Positions 24,853-36,625 of a DNA stretch of 64,000 nucleotides are shown here, piece after piece. Source of the DNA: Hydractinia symbiolongicarpus (taxonomy: Eukaryota > Cnidaria > Hydrozoa > Anthoathecata > Hydractiniidae); the NCBI RefSeq assembly GCF_029227915.1, contig NC_079880.1, positions 31,305,501 to 31,369,500 of the forward strand. Reading direction: 5' to 3'. Under the pieces are notes generated by a model, which saw nothing but the letters and a program-made list of their open reading frames with translations, made no database searches and had not been told where the DNA came from. How positions within the stretch are numbered: the stretch's first letter is position 1; each line of letters opens with the position of its first letter. The translations under genes were made by a program, and so were the position numbers.

Positions 24853-26040
24853 CTAGTAATCCACAGAGTGGAAGCGCCCATCCAAGATGATCAACTGCGC
24901 ATCTTGGAGCAAGTACACGTAGCACCTGATATCCCCATTTCCATCAGCTTTTTTAGTCATATGCAAGGTGATCTCATCGCTAAGCCTTTGCAAGGGTCTG
25001 CCAGAACCATGGAGACTGTGATCTGGACTACTGCGGAAGTCAATGAACAGGGCGTAGCGTTCCGTGAAGAACTGACCGATGGTCACTTTGCTATCGTGGG
25101 ATCCGAAGAGTTCAACGATTTGCTCGAGATGATCTTTGGGGAGCATAGCATGCCAGTAGAGTTCATTCGGATCACCTTCCACCGTGATCGCGATTTTCTC
25201 TATCTTTGGATTGTAGAAGACCTCGTTGATTCCACTATAGGCCTTCACTTTTCCAGGGTCTACGAACAACAGTAAAACGCCTTTCAGAGACTTCGCCGGA
25301 GTATCGATCTGGAGGTTGTAGGAGGTATCCGCCTTCTTCATCGTTATAACCTTGCTGCGGAGTACACGCTCATAGGGCAGGGCGAGCCTCGAGTATCGTG
25401 ACATCATAGCACTCTCGAGGTCCTCGTTTGTCACTTTATCAAACTCGAAGCAAATGTTGGTTATCTTATACACACTGTCAGCTGGTTTAGCTGCGGTAGA
25501 CCCTGAGGCAGCCGTACCCTCATCTTTGATGACTTGGTCATAGGGTGCGAAATGTATGGCAAACTGGAGCCTATCGTGTAAGCCTGCTTGGTAGAAGGGT
25601 AGGTCTCTAGTGAGTTCGAAAAAATTGCTGATAGGGATACAAAAGGTGTTTCCAGAGGCTTCCTAGATCGCCCTTTGTTCATCATTGTCTGCGTTTTCAC
25701 TAGCTTTTACTTGCAGAGCCCTGATCTTCCCATCATTGGGGTTGATGCCTTCTAGAATTAGATTGTTCTCACGCTCAAATTTGGAGAGCCACAAGTCCAT
25801 ATAAACTGCGAGAACATTGAAATCGCTGATGTTTTGCACTTTGTGGCCGTTCAGGCTTATGCAAAGGTTTTGAACCAGGGCCTTGCCGATTTTGCTGACG
25901 ATGGTGCGTTCGGTTTTGGTGCCAGTAAGCTCCAGGTCAAAAAGGAGTTTGAGAGAGCCTGGAAAAATGACATCATCTTTACCCAAATTGGGTACGATCA
26001 AGGTAGTGTCCAAGTCTGACAAGAGATTAAATAGTAACAA
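24853..26040 (-). pseudogene. Polinton major capsid protein, element 3, N-terminal deletion and one in-frame TAG
   Basis: One frame from about 26,040 to the stop at 24,853, interrupted by a single TAG at 25,663-25,665. It contains IVPNLGKDDVIFPG, FNVLAVYMDLWLSKFERENN, LQIDTPAKSLKGVLLLF and FYNPKIEKI, and is collinear with the element 1 capsid protein to its C-terminus (HSVDY). The first 35-40 residues of the family are replaced by unrelated sequence upstream of about 26,040, so the element breaks off here against AT-rich host DNA. It is close to the element 2 copy. Confidence 0.83.
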
Positions 26041-26294
26041 AGTAAACGTGTGTAAACAAGTAACCAAGTAAACCGTTGTTTTTTCGCTTGACCTATAACA
26101 AAAGAAGAAAAAAAATTACACAATATTTTGTAAACAAAGGGAAGAAACTTTTGCAAGAAGGAAAATTTGCGAAAATTAGGGACCATCAAACGCTCCATTT
26201 TCGATTTCGCAATCCAAATTAATGCCCCATAAAGTAAATTATGAGGATAATGCTACTAAATATATCAAGACCGTATTAAAGAGAAAAAATAGTT

Positions 26295-26358
26295 ATATTG
26301 AAGAAGAACTACTTTACTCAGTATGTTAGTGATGAACAAAGTAGTTCTTCTTCAATAT
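26295..26358. repeat. Hairpin with perfect 21-bp arms
   Basis: ATATTGAAGAAGAACTACTTT at 26,295-26,315 and its exact complement at 26,338-26,358, 22-nt loop. AT-rich, non-coding surroundings (26,040-26,700) hold no supported gene. A small MITE or fold-back element is likely. Confidence 0.6.
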
Positions 26359-26760
26359 GACTTACACGCATTATACATTGCATTAGGAGTGAAGCAGATT
26401 TTCACCAAGGACTTCATTATTTTGAATATGGTAGACAAAAAGTCTGATGGCTGATAATGTATCTTTACCGATAAATTCTACGGTCCAGTACCAATATTTT
26501 ATATCGGCTATGAAAAACTGTGTTTTTGAAATATCCACCATCTTTGAAAATTGGGACAAAAACTCGAAATTGGCAAATAATATTTAAAATCTTAAAAATG
26601 GAATTATTTTCCTAAAAGGCCAAATTTCAAATTTTTGACAAAATTTAATTTTTGCGGATGGGTCACTTTTAGATTCTAAAGTTGCAAAATCCGCCACAAT
26701 TTATTGCTGCGGTAATTGCAGGAAACATGCCCAGTTATTTCAGCGTGAATATATATATAC

Positions 26761-27219
26761 ACGTGTTTGGTAGTACAAGTGAGCTGTACCTTTACCTGCA
26801 ACGCTACAAAGAAGCATTTCAAAATCCGTAAACAGCTCACTTGTACTACCAAACACGTCGTATACATGTGCTATTGTCTTAAATGCAAAAAACAAGGCAT
26901 TGGCTCCACAAACAGCTGGAAACATCGTTTGGCCAATTACAAAAGCCACATCAAGAACCAAGTTAAATCTTGTCAAATTGTCAAGCACTTCATCGAATGT
27001 TGCAACGATGCCGAAAATCCAACGAAATTTCTTCGCTTCATTCTGATCGATTATGTGGACAATACTGATCAACTTTCGAACGAAAAGATCGAAGAAATCC
27101 TGCTCGAAAAGGAGAAGTTTTGGATCGGTACGGTGTGCGCGATTCATCAAGGCTTGAATGGATTCCACGATTGGCGACGTACGAAACGTATACAGAAACA
27201 TTTAATTGGCAATTGGTGA
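26761..27219 (+). pseudogene. Penelope-like element fragment: GIY-YIG endonuclease domain
   Basis: The ORF from 26,767 reads TTKHVVYMCYCLKCKKQGIG, STNSWKHRLANYKSHI, IVKHFIECC, EKEKFWIGTVCAIHQGLN, the usual GIY-YIG-type C-terminal endonuclease of Penelope-like elements (here Y..Y / QGIGST), and ends with a stop at 27,217. No RT domain is present, so it is 5'-truncated. The first 27 bp (26,761-26,787) are an exact inverted copy of 26,832-26,858 inside the coding part, so the apparent ORF start is an inverted duplication. Confidence 0.65.
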
Positions 27220-27417
27220 CTTTTAATAAATTTTAAACCTGCTCTCCTTTTACCTTTTACACTCCATCGTAGTTTTTAGCTTTCTTTCATCTCCATTGCT
27301 GTTGTTTTAACATTTTTTATTAGCTTTTTATTACAGCAATTATATTTTGTAATTACAGCAATTATATCTACTTTCATAAAAACTTTTTTTAGCAGATTCT
27401 TTTATCATTGTCATTTT

Positions 27418-27446
27418 CTGATGAAGTCTGTTGTAGACAGACGAAA
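27418..27446 (+). ncRNA. Hammerhead-ribozyme-like motif in Penelope-like 3' region
   Basis: CTGATGA (27,418-27,424), an A, then a 6-bp stem GTCTGT / ACAGAC with a 5-nt loop, then GAAA (27,443-27,446). This is the catalytic core order of a hammerhead, with one extra A between CTGATGA and stem II. Penelope-like elements are known to carry hammerhead motifs. Stems I and III are not convincing, so activity is doubtful. Confidence 0.45.
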
Positions 27447-27587
27447 ATTTAAATAAAGATAATTTTTTCACTCAATTACAAATGCAGTCGTTCATCATTT
27501 CCAGCATTCCTGTGTGTTAATATTATTTTACATTGGAGTTTTGACCTGACTGGAAAGATTCGGTTTTATACTGTGTCAAATATATAT

Positions 27588-27621
<34 letters not shown>

Positions 27622-27838
27622 ATATTATGCAATTTTTACATCTCTGGCAACAGGGGCACGAAGGCATGGAGAATTAGTGTCTACTGAATCAAAATGTATT
27701 CATTCAAGATGACGGAGAGAGTTGTGTGCACTACTACGAGCTTTGAAAGCAGTTTCACAAATAAAATAAATAATCACAAATGCAAAACATGCTAAACAAA
27801 TATCACGGTGCGAAATTGGCCAGACGACTTCGATTTTA

Positions 27839-28004
27839 ACTGTAAAATACGATCGTTTTATCAAATGTATCTCTCCTGTCTCTAGGCCCAAAGCGATATT
27901 TTTTTCTGCCTCGGATATTAACGTCAAAAAGATCAACCCCCACCCTCCTAACGTCGAATCGATACAGGAGAGATATATTTGATAAAACGATCGTATTTTA
28001 CAGT
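27839..28004. mobile_element. Palindromic MITE with 41-bp inverted ends
   Basis: ACTGTAAAATACGATCG... (27,839-27,879) is mirrored at 27,964-28,004 (CGATCGTATTTTACAGT), with one or two mismatches over 41 bp and an 84-bp centre. A long alternating AT tract (27,587-27,617) precedes it. No coding potential. Confidence 0.6.
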
Positions 28005-28944
28005 GCCCGGATCTTGTCTGTTTACGAGCGGAAGAGAGGGGGACCTTCCATGTAGCATCAAACAAACTACATTTACTCAGAATGTACTTCCTCCATCATG
28101 ATGGCAGAACGTGCTGGTGGGGGTGGGGGTTTTCAAAGTAACGTCGAATCAACGCTTAGTTTGGCAATGTGAGCATATGGATGCCTACCCTAAACGAAGA
28201 TGGCAAAAATGACACAAATCGAACATTTTATTGATGTCAGCAGTTAGGACAGTAGGTCATTAACTAGCTATATTTCAGTTAATATATAGCTAACTAGCTA
28301 GCTTATTATATGCAGTGTGACTGGCAAAATTAGAAACCTGTTGAGGTTTGGGAATACTTAAATGCATTAACGGCAGCTACCTAATAGCTAGCTAGCTATA
28401 TAACAATAAATAGATAAGTAGAATAACTTGCCTTGAAAATGGTCAACAAACAACAAAACCAGTGAGATCTTCAGTGTACGGAGACGTAACTACCAGTCGG
28501 ACAGTCAAAACCGGAAATATATTTTGTTTTATTTATATTTTAGCTGTATTTCAGATCTGATCAGATCAGTTTCTTTCTTTTAAAATGTCGTTTGGTTCTG
28601 GAAACTCATGATTCCTGCATCCTAATTGGCTGATGAGTGAAAAAAAACGGCCTTTGGATTAAGTAGGCGGTAATAAGGTGGTTGGGAAGCTGACTAGGGA
28701 CGGACAGAATAACACACAAACACAAAAAGGCAAACTGAAATGAAAGATCAGCTACCTGACGGCGCTGACCAATAAATTAACACACACACTTTAAGTTTTA
28801 CAAAATTCGTTCCTCTTGTCATATTGCGTGTGTTCTCCTTGTAAAGTTCACAGTGTAAATGTGAAAAAAATTATACTCTATGGGCATAAAAATGTCCTCA
28901 CACTATCCTAAAAATTCAAAACGTCTTTGAAATATTGTGTAGTT
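28005..28944. other. Non-coding stretch, nothing recognised
   Basis: AT-rich DNA with several GCTAGCTA runs (28,262-28,400) and no ORF, repeat end or RNA gene that I can support. Confidence 0.5.
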
Positions 28945-29129
28945 ATTTTAAGGGCAGAAATTTTCGCGGGCAGAAATTTTGGCCCCTTTTCGTGAAAATT
29001 TCTGCCCGGTAAGAAATTGAACCTGAAATTTCTTCCAGAAGTAGAATTCGCGAAAATTAACTTCGCGAAATTTGGCGATTTTTTATCTCCGCGAAAATTT
29101 CTGTCCGCGAATATTTCTACCTTTAAAAT
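28945..29129. mobile_element. MITE with GCGAAAATTTCTG repeats
   Basis: The ends ATTTTAAGGGCAGAAATTTT and (reversed) ATTTTAAAGGTAGAAATATT are inverted over about 40 bp, and the interior repeats GCGAAAATTTCTG-type words on both strands. About 185 bp, AT-rich flanks. Confidence 0.55.
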
Positions 29130-29728
29130 AGCTTGTTACATCATAATTCGTGCTTAGAAAAGAAGAAAAGTTTGACTAATAAGGTAGTTATAGATAGCTA
29201 AAAAAGACACTTCTGGAGGTCTGGTATAACAAAAACCGTCAGACATATTTTATTTCACTTAATCTGTTTCCCTATAAAGGTTGCAAAACTAATGTTAAAC
29301 AATGACCGGTCAAGCAGTCAATACAATAAACATTGACCATCAGGATACAGGCATATGTGTTACAGATAGATAGATGTGCATATTTTACATGACTAGCCTC
29401 ACAAATATCAAGGGATATACACATCCAATGAGAAGCCCTTTTAGAAATGCTGTTTCAAAAAAAACACCCATGTAACTTCAGATCAAATAAAATAATAAAC
29501 AGGCTACAGTCTGTCGTATACCATGCCAATTAATTACCTCTCACAGACAAAATTGAATATGTATACATACTGTACACGCTGTTTTTTTTATAAGAAACCG
29601 GTTTTGGCTACTGAGGCTCAAGTTTCTTATTTTTTTCTGATTTTGAGGCTAAAAGTTTCTTAACAGTTCTTAATTTTGACGACACAGAAGTAGATGAGCT
29701 TACCAACGATGGAAACATTTTTGACCTA

Positions 29729-31085
29729 CAGTTGACTCTCTCTATCTCGAACTCGCAAGGGACCAGAAAATTTGTTCGAGATAGAGAAAGTTCGAGATAG
29801 AGAAAAATTGACAAAAATTGGATTTTTTCGTAAAAAACGTATTTTTAACCTTCAGTGTACCGGGAGTTGATAGAGGTCAATGAGAGATGTTAAAATGTCA
29901 ATATTCAATGCACAAGACTTCTTTTAAAATAAATACATAAAATAAATTTACAGCTTCATTTAAAAAAATCGGTTATGTCTTTTTGTTCAAGTGATGCCAC
30001 TCTGTCTTCATTATACATTTTTTCGAATTTGGAGATAAGCATTTGCATTTCATTGCCTTTTTCGCAACACATTGCTAGATCTTTCAAAAGATCAATACTA
30101 CACTCGACTTTTGATCTTGATGGTTTTTCGACAACTATATCAAATGAATCATCCTCCATGTCACTGCCATCGTCTTCAGCTTCGTCGTCCTGAGATTTCC
30201 GAAATTCATCAATGATATCCTCATTAGAGATTTGAGGGGCGGTTGCGATAACCTCATCATCCAAGGTCACAAGATCATTAGCACTGAGATCATTTGGTAC
30301 CAATGATGGATCAGCCTCTCTTAAATCATCCAAACTTTCTTGAAGATCTTTAAATGGGTCATCCGAATCAGCAATAGCATCCTGTTGTCCTGTAGAAGAG
30401 ATTCCAGATTCCAGATGGTTTGTTTAGTTACAGCCTCCCAAGAATCAGCCAGTATCTTCATTCCGCTTAAAATTGAAATCTTTGGCAAAGGTTTGTTGTT
30501 CTCCAAAGCACTGCACAGCAAACGTACAACTCTCCTTCGGTAATGCGCTTTTAGACTTCGTATGACACCTTGGTCCATCGGTTGCAACACAGACGTTGTG
30601 TTAGGGGGCAAAAAAACGAGATGAATGTTTGTTAAGTTCGAGATCGATGGGTGTGCTGGACAGTTGTCGATTATAAGAACGATTTTTCTTCCGTCTACAC
30701 GAAACTTTTGGTCCAGTTTCCGGACCCAGTTTTCAAATATTTCACTATCCATCCAACTTTTCTTTTGTGATGTGTATTGGCAAGGGAGATGTTTGATGTT
30801 ATTAAAGCAGCGAGGTTTTTTTGATTTGCCAATGACGAACATTGGCAACTTTTCTCCAGTAGCACTTGCTGCGGCCATTCCAGTGAATCTCAACTTGCTC
30901 TTCTTCCCCCCAGAACACTTTTCTCCTTTGAGGTGGTATGTTTTCTCGGGAAGACATTGGTAAAACAAACCAAATTCGTCTGCGTTGAAAGTGTCCTCCA
31001 ATTTGTAATTCGACAGAATGGTTGGGAGCGTGGTTTCGTTCCAGGAGCTTGTTATTTGATTTGTAACTGACTTACATTCACCACC
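29729..31085 (-). pseudogene. Tigger/pogo-type DDE transposase, 5'-truncated and frameshifted
   Basis: From about 31,085: TSSWNETTLPTILSNYKL, then NADEFGLFYQCLP (first Asp), KIVLIIDNCPAHP (second Asp), NTTSVLQPMDQGVIRSLKAHY (third Asp), the DDE_1 core of Tigger elements. A frame change near 30,385 leads to an acidic C-terminal tail ending at 29,956. A terminal sequence CAGTTGACTCTCTCTATCTC with repeated TTCGAGATAGAGAAA starts at 29,729 next to TA, as Tigger ends do. The N-terminal DNA-binding domains and the other end are missing (a stop lies just upstream of 31,085), so the element is dead. Confidence 0.78.
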
Positions 31086-31419
31086 GATAACTTTTACAGT
31101 TCAAATGATTTTGTTTGTACATAAGTGATATATACTAGTGCTGTGTTAGTAGTATGAGTATTGCTTTCTGATAATTCATATCGCTTTTGGAAATGAAGGG
31201 TTGTTTCTTTTTTAATATATAGTTCTAGTTTTGTCTGCTATTTGAACAATTAAAAAAGTGCTAAAAGCTCACTGTAATATTTTGTGTAATAGTTTATGGT
31301 CTGGAGGAGCTTGAGGTACTGAGCCAAACTAAGTTTCTAAATATTCTCAAATTTTGAGCCTCGGGTTTCTTATAAGCGTGTTTCTTATAAAAAAGTGTGT
31401 ATCACAAAAAACAGGTTCT

Positions 31420-32719
31420 ATTTGAGCTTACATTGTAAATACTTTATTCATAGCATAACTAATAAAAAATGAGCTTTTGGTGCTTGTTTTACAGAGGAAA
31501 AAAAATTGTAGAACCCCTCCTGTTTAGTCACTGAGCAACAAGCTCAATAAATACGTATTTTATTCAAACTGGTATAGCCGAATTGTCATTTTGTACTGAG
31601 AATGCCCGTAAAAGGAATGGCAAGTGTAAAAATATCTGAGCCAACCCTTGTTTCATGGGTTGAAGGCTAGTCCAATAGAACGCCCTTTCAGACATGGTCT
31701 GCAGAAAATTTCTAAAAATCTGAGCAATTTCAGAGTAGTTTCATATATTCCCAAGATCTTTTGTGCAAATCGACAGGCAAAATAAACATGCAATAATCCG
31801 TAGACCAACCAGCCTATTACAAACTTTAATTTTGATTGGAGGTATTTTTTGATCTTGAAATTAAAATCTAGTTTCTGCATGCGGATTAATTGACAACATA
31901 CATAAGTGAAAAAATGCTACTAGCCTAACAATTTTTTTATCATAACTTAAACAGTCGGAAAGAACTGATAATTAGCCTTTAAAGGACAGTTAGCCAATAC
32001 AGGAAATTATACGGTACACAGTAAAATTAGCTGCTTATGTGGCTAATTATACTGTAGAGATCTTATTTCTTCAATTTCTACACTTTTCTTCGATATAGAT
32101 CTTCCAATAGTCATCTACCTAGTTTCATAGCATGTTAGGCACAAAAAAAAGGAAAATAAGAACAAGAAACGACTGCGCATGAGAGATATATATTCATTTT
32201 CAAACTAATACCGGCTAACTAACCTTATAAATACGGACTTTCCTGGTACTGCATGGCCTCAGTACCATATTTATAGTGTATATTATATAATTAGCTGATT
32301 CAATTTATGAATGCTCTTGAAACGACAACGCTGAGTTTATGGAAAAACATTGAAAAGACGTAGTCAGGCGTGAATAATATGGTGACGGCATACCCTACAG
32401 TATCGACATATTGAAGAAAATTGTGGAAATTTAGGCAAAAAAGATCTCCACCGTATAATAGCCGTATAAGCATCGACTAACTATCCTGTTACAAACTAAT
32501 TATCAGTTCTCCCCGACTGTTAATTTTCTTCTTCTATATAGTCTGCATTATATTATCCCGTCAAAGCGTAAACATTGAAACTCTATTGAAACTTTATACC
32601 ACTGGGATAAAATATTTTATTCTGTTGCTGTGAAGCTAACACTATAAACTATGATGTATGGAAAGATACTTTGTTAAGCAGAGTATTTCAGCTAAAATTT
32701 GCAGGGTATTATTACAAGA
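31420..32719. other. Non-coding stretch, nothing recognised
   Basis: AT-rich sequence with scattered short ORFs that show no family pattern. No RNA gene or clear repeat end seen. Confidence 0.5.
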
Positions 32720-33446
32720 CTAGTCGATAAGGCCCGTGGAAAAATCCACTTAGGCAGAAGAATAATATAAAAATAGGTTGTTTTAGGTTTTTTGCTGACA
32801 TCAGCCAGTACATGAAAAAAAAAGTTCGCGAAATTTGTTTATCCGTTTCCTGTAATTTGCAGAGCTTGAAACGCTGATGAGAAAAATGTATAGTATCATG
32901 TGCTATTGACTAACGGTTAAGAAGATATAAAGGTTTAAAAATTATGCTGACGTCAGCAATGGTCCGTAGAAACATAAAATTTTTTTTAGAACTTTATATA
33001 CCTGTTGCCTTCATCGTATAGTTCTTGAAACGCTGATCAAGAAAATGTATTGGATTATGTACTTTTGACAAACGGTTGCAAAGATATTCAGGTTTGAATA
33101 TTTTTTGATGACGTCATTAACCCGTTCATTCCGAAACGGATTTGGGGACCCAGGTTTGGGAAACTTGCCCAAATTGATCCTAGGTGGTCCCTGGTTACCC
33201 ACGCGGTGAAATATCATTGACGTCACCACTTCGTTTCCAAGTTACTTGGCCTCAAATTTTAGGTGCACTTTAATGGCTTTATTTATTTAATATATAGGAT
33301 ATTGACCTTAATAAAGTAGTGTTATTGACGTCGCGCCGAAACGTCATAAAATTTAACATTTAAGACATAATTTTTTTCGGCGACATCAAAGGAAAATGAG
33401 GATATCCACTATGACCGTCACATGCACTTCGTATTATTATATAAGA
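32720..33446 (-). mobile_element. Non-autonomous Helitron, copy A
   Basis: Read on the minus strand it begins TCTTATATAATAATACG (33,446) and ends with a GTGGA-TTTT-TCCAC hairpin, a short spacer and CTAG (32,723-32,720) followed by T. The TC...hairpin...CTAG layout with A/T flanks is that of Helitrons. No Rep/helicase ORF, so it depends on another element. It abuts copy B exactly. Confidence 0.65.
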
Positions 33447-34259
33447 CTAGTGTATAAACCCCGTGGATAAATCCACTTAGGCAAAAGGTCAATAAAAAGA
33501 AAGTTGTTTTAGATGTTTTGCTGACGTCAGCAGTGCAGTGCAGATAAAAAAAACATTGCGAAATTTGTTTATTCTTTGTCTGTAATGTGTAGAGTTTGAA
33601 ACACTGGTCAAAATAACGTACAGAATCATATGTTCTCGACGAACGCCTAATGAGATATCAGGGATTAAAAATTTTGCTGACGTCAGCAAAGAACCGTCAA
33701 AACCTTAAATATTTTTTTAGAAATTAGTATACCTGTTGCCTCCATTGCATAGATCAAGAAAATGTATAAGATGATGTACCTTTGAGAAACGGTTGCAGAA
33801 ATATTAGGGTTTAAAGGTTTTTTGATGACGTTATCAACCCGTCCATTCCGAAACGGATTCGGGGATCCGGGTTTAGGAAAATTACCCAAATTGATCCTAG
33901 GTGGTCCCTAGTTACCCACGCGGTGAAAAATCATTGACGTCAACACCTCGTTTCCAAGTTATTTGGCCTGAAAGTTTTAGGTGCACTGTAATGGTTTCAT
34001 TAATTTAATATAGGATATTGACGTTAAAGTAGTGTTATTTTCGTCGCGCCGTAACGTCAGAAAATTTGACATATTAGAGATGCATTTTTCGGCAACATCA
34101 AAGGAAAATGAAGACATCCACTTTGCCTGTCACAGACACACAGACAGACACACTTAGCGTATTATTATATAGATTCGGCAACATCAAAGGAAAATGAAGA
34201 CATCCACTTTGCCTGTCACAGACACACAGACAGACACACTTAGCGTATTATTATATAGA
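33447..34259 (-). mobile_element. Non-autonomous Helitron, copy B, with duplicated 5' end
   Basis: Same family and orientation as copy A. It ends with CTAG at 33,450-33,447, immediately followed by the TC start of copy A. Its first 86 bp are present twice in tandem (34,174-34,259 and 34,088-34,173), each beginning TCTATATAATAATACGC. Flanked by A as expected. Confidence 0.65.
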
Positions 34260-35800
34260 TTTATAGCTGACCTGAGCTGAAGCTAGTCACAAAAGTAATG
34301 AGACATTCCTTACTTTTGTGGCTAGCTTCAGTTTGGTAAAAGATAACACAAAAAGTAATAAAGATGGATAGCACAAAATGCACTTATACCAAACTAAATG
34401 AAAAACTTTGGAGAAAAGCACAAAATAGCTATAGCTAGCTGTCTGTATTGCTACCTACTGACACTGACCACGTTAGCTGGCCTGCTATATATATACGCCA
34501 GTTATAGCCAAAGATAATAAAATGATTTTACTAAGATTTACATGGATGTGATGGTATCTTTATTAGCATATATAGAAGAATAGAAAACATAGACAAAAAG
34601 ATATCTTTTCCAAACCTGAGCTATGCAACTTTTAAAATCGCAGATTAAACGTCAATTATACTAACCGCGTCCGAGATACGCATATCTTCACTTAAATCTC
34701 AGAAGATCAGGATTTTGTTCGAGCTTTCAGCCGAAACTAGAAGCTGTGTGTTCCACAGCTAACTAAGGAATCAAGCCTTAAAGCATAAAATAGCGGTAAA
34801 ATCTAAAAAGTTGAAAATTTGAGACTTGTAAGTGGCTTTTTTCTGCAAAATGCGACTCTGCTTGACAACGTTAAGTGTGCTACATAGAAAAGTAAAACAT
34901 ATGACTAAAAACTGAAAGTTGAAAAATATCAATGTTCTTATAATTTCTAAATTCAAATCCTGTGTAAATTCTAATCTATTTCAAACTTTACTTTATTACT
35001 CTCCACTCTTCACATCTAAAGCAACTTCTCGTAGCTTCTAACTCCACTTTTTAACTTTTACAACTAGCTAACATTTTTTAATTATACTTTATAACCCCAC
35101 ACCCTAATTCTTCATTTGAATTTTTCTTACTTTTTCAAAGATGCTTTTACTTTTTCACTTTGAATAGACCGTTACATGTTTTTATGTGTGTCGAGGGTAG
35201 CTCTTTTTGGAAAGTCAGCCGTTAATATTATTTTAGCAAATCAAATTGAGTCGTTTTAACCACGTGACGTAAACAAAGTAAACCCACGGTCTCATTTCTC
35301 AAAGCCGAACAAGGAGTTTGACGCCAGGTTGGAGCTAAACAAAGGAAGAGGATATTTTTTTGTAGTTCTATTGTTTTCATTGTTTTTGTGTTATGCTTCA
35401 TCGGTTAAAAATTTCGGCAAACAGTAAAATAATTGCCTCTTTTATCTGACAAAAAAATAAGATGTAATGATTTTTTTAAATGCAAGATGCCACCTATGCT
35501 TTTTTTTGAATCTTTTCCGCAACAACAGGTTAGCTAAATTGTCTTGATTCCCTTAGAGTTTTTTGTTAATTCCTTAGATGCTGAAGCTAGCTAGCTATAG
35601 CTCCAACATTGTTTATGTATAGCTAGCTAGAAATAATAAGAAATTCGGCTAGAGGCTAGCTAGCCTTTAGCGCTATAAAGAGACTCACTACTACACCAGC
35701 TACCTTCACCATTTTTTCATTTTGTTTTTCTATGTGCCCCAACTTCTATGGTCCTTGGAGTTCTCGTTTTTGCCCCAATACCGTATCAGTGACAGTTTAT
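34260..35800. other. Non-coding stretch with one hairpin
   Basis: A fold-back (CTGAAGCTAGTCACAAAAGTAA, 34,277-34,298, mirrored at 34,310-34,331 with one G:T pair) is the only structure. The rest is AT-rich with GCTAGC runs and no supported gene. Confidence 0.5.
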
Positions 35801-35821
35801 ATAGATTTTTAATTGCTTTTT

Positions 35822-36023
35822 GCATTATCCAATGCATATTCGAAAATTTGGTGCACCTGTTAAAACCTTGCGTTTTGAATCTAAACACAGTTATTTTAAA
35901 AATTCGATTGGCACTTCACGAAATTATGTTAACGTTTGCAAATCCATGGTTAATGATCATCAAGCACTGATGTATTTGTTTTATAAAGAAATGGAGTACC
36001 TGCCAAATGGAAATTTTAAGTAA
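35822..36023 (+). pseudogene. Fragment of a transposon-associated protein
   Basis: The frame reads RKFGAPVKTLRFESKHSYFKN, then VCKSMVNDHQALMYLFYK, ending at TAA 36,021. It resembles a block (MRFEAKHSYFK ... MA.RHQ) that I know from repeated cnidarian transposon-related proteins. The element class is not certain, and upstream frames are full of stops. Confidence 0.35.
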
Positions 36024-36436
36024 ACTGATGCGAAAGAGAAAAGGGTGTGTGATATACCAGATTATTAACCCACTGTTGAGTATTTTCGAATGTTTACGTT
36101 TATTCGAACGTTCTCGGAAAATTTGATTGTTTTTTTTTTTCACGTGACCAGTCTATATGACGCCGTATTAACCGACATAAAACCAAAAACAAAACAAGAA
36201 AGGTAATTTAAAGTGATAGAAAAATGTCAATAACTCTTGTTTTCGTCTGGTAGAGGATCGTTTATTTGATTTAAATGGTATAGACGAATTCATAGCAGGA
36301 CAACAGTCAAAAGCTACAAAATATTGTAATAAGTTTGCAGCAATGTCCCCGAAGTTTTTGTAGCCCAACACAGTGGTCACAAAAATATTAATTCGTTAAG
36401 AAATTACAATCAGCTAGTACCACTCACCGTTACAAA

Positions 36437-36625
36437 ATGTCAAACATCTTGAGCTCAAATAATAACCAACTAGACGTACATAACCAATCGAAAGCTCTTA
36501 GTACTTCCAGTTCCACGCAGTCTTCAACCCTCTCTTCATTTTCTTCCGGAGAAAATTTTAACAATTGTACATTTAATTTTAACACGAACACTCCACCAGC
36601 AAAACGACAAAGAATTGAATTTTAA
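36437..36625 (+). other. Short ORF with Ser-rich start and basic tail, possible C-terminal exon
   Basis: 62 residues, Ser/Thr-rich, ending NFNNCTFNFNTNTPPAKRQR, which recalls the C-terminal ends of tyrosine-recombinase-type transposon proteins in cnidarians. No splice acceptor is obvious. It may be a remnant of the same element as 35,822-36,023. Confidence 0.3.

Noticed and set aside
12491-25665. Reassigned stop codons (TAG read as sense) in the Polinton genes
   Set aside because: Host cyclase and IF1 exons use the standard code and the same Polinton genes also carry frameshifts, so decay explains the stops better.
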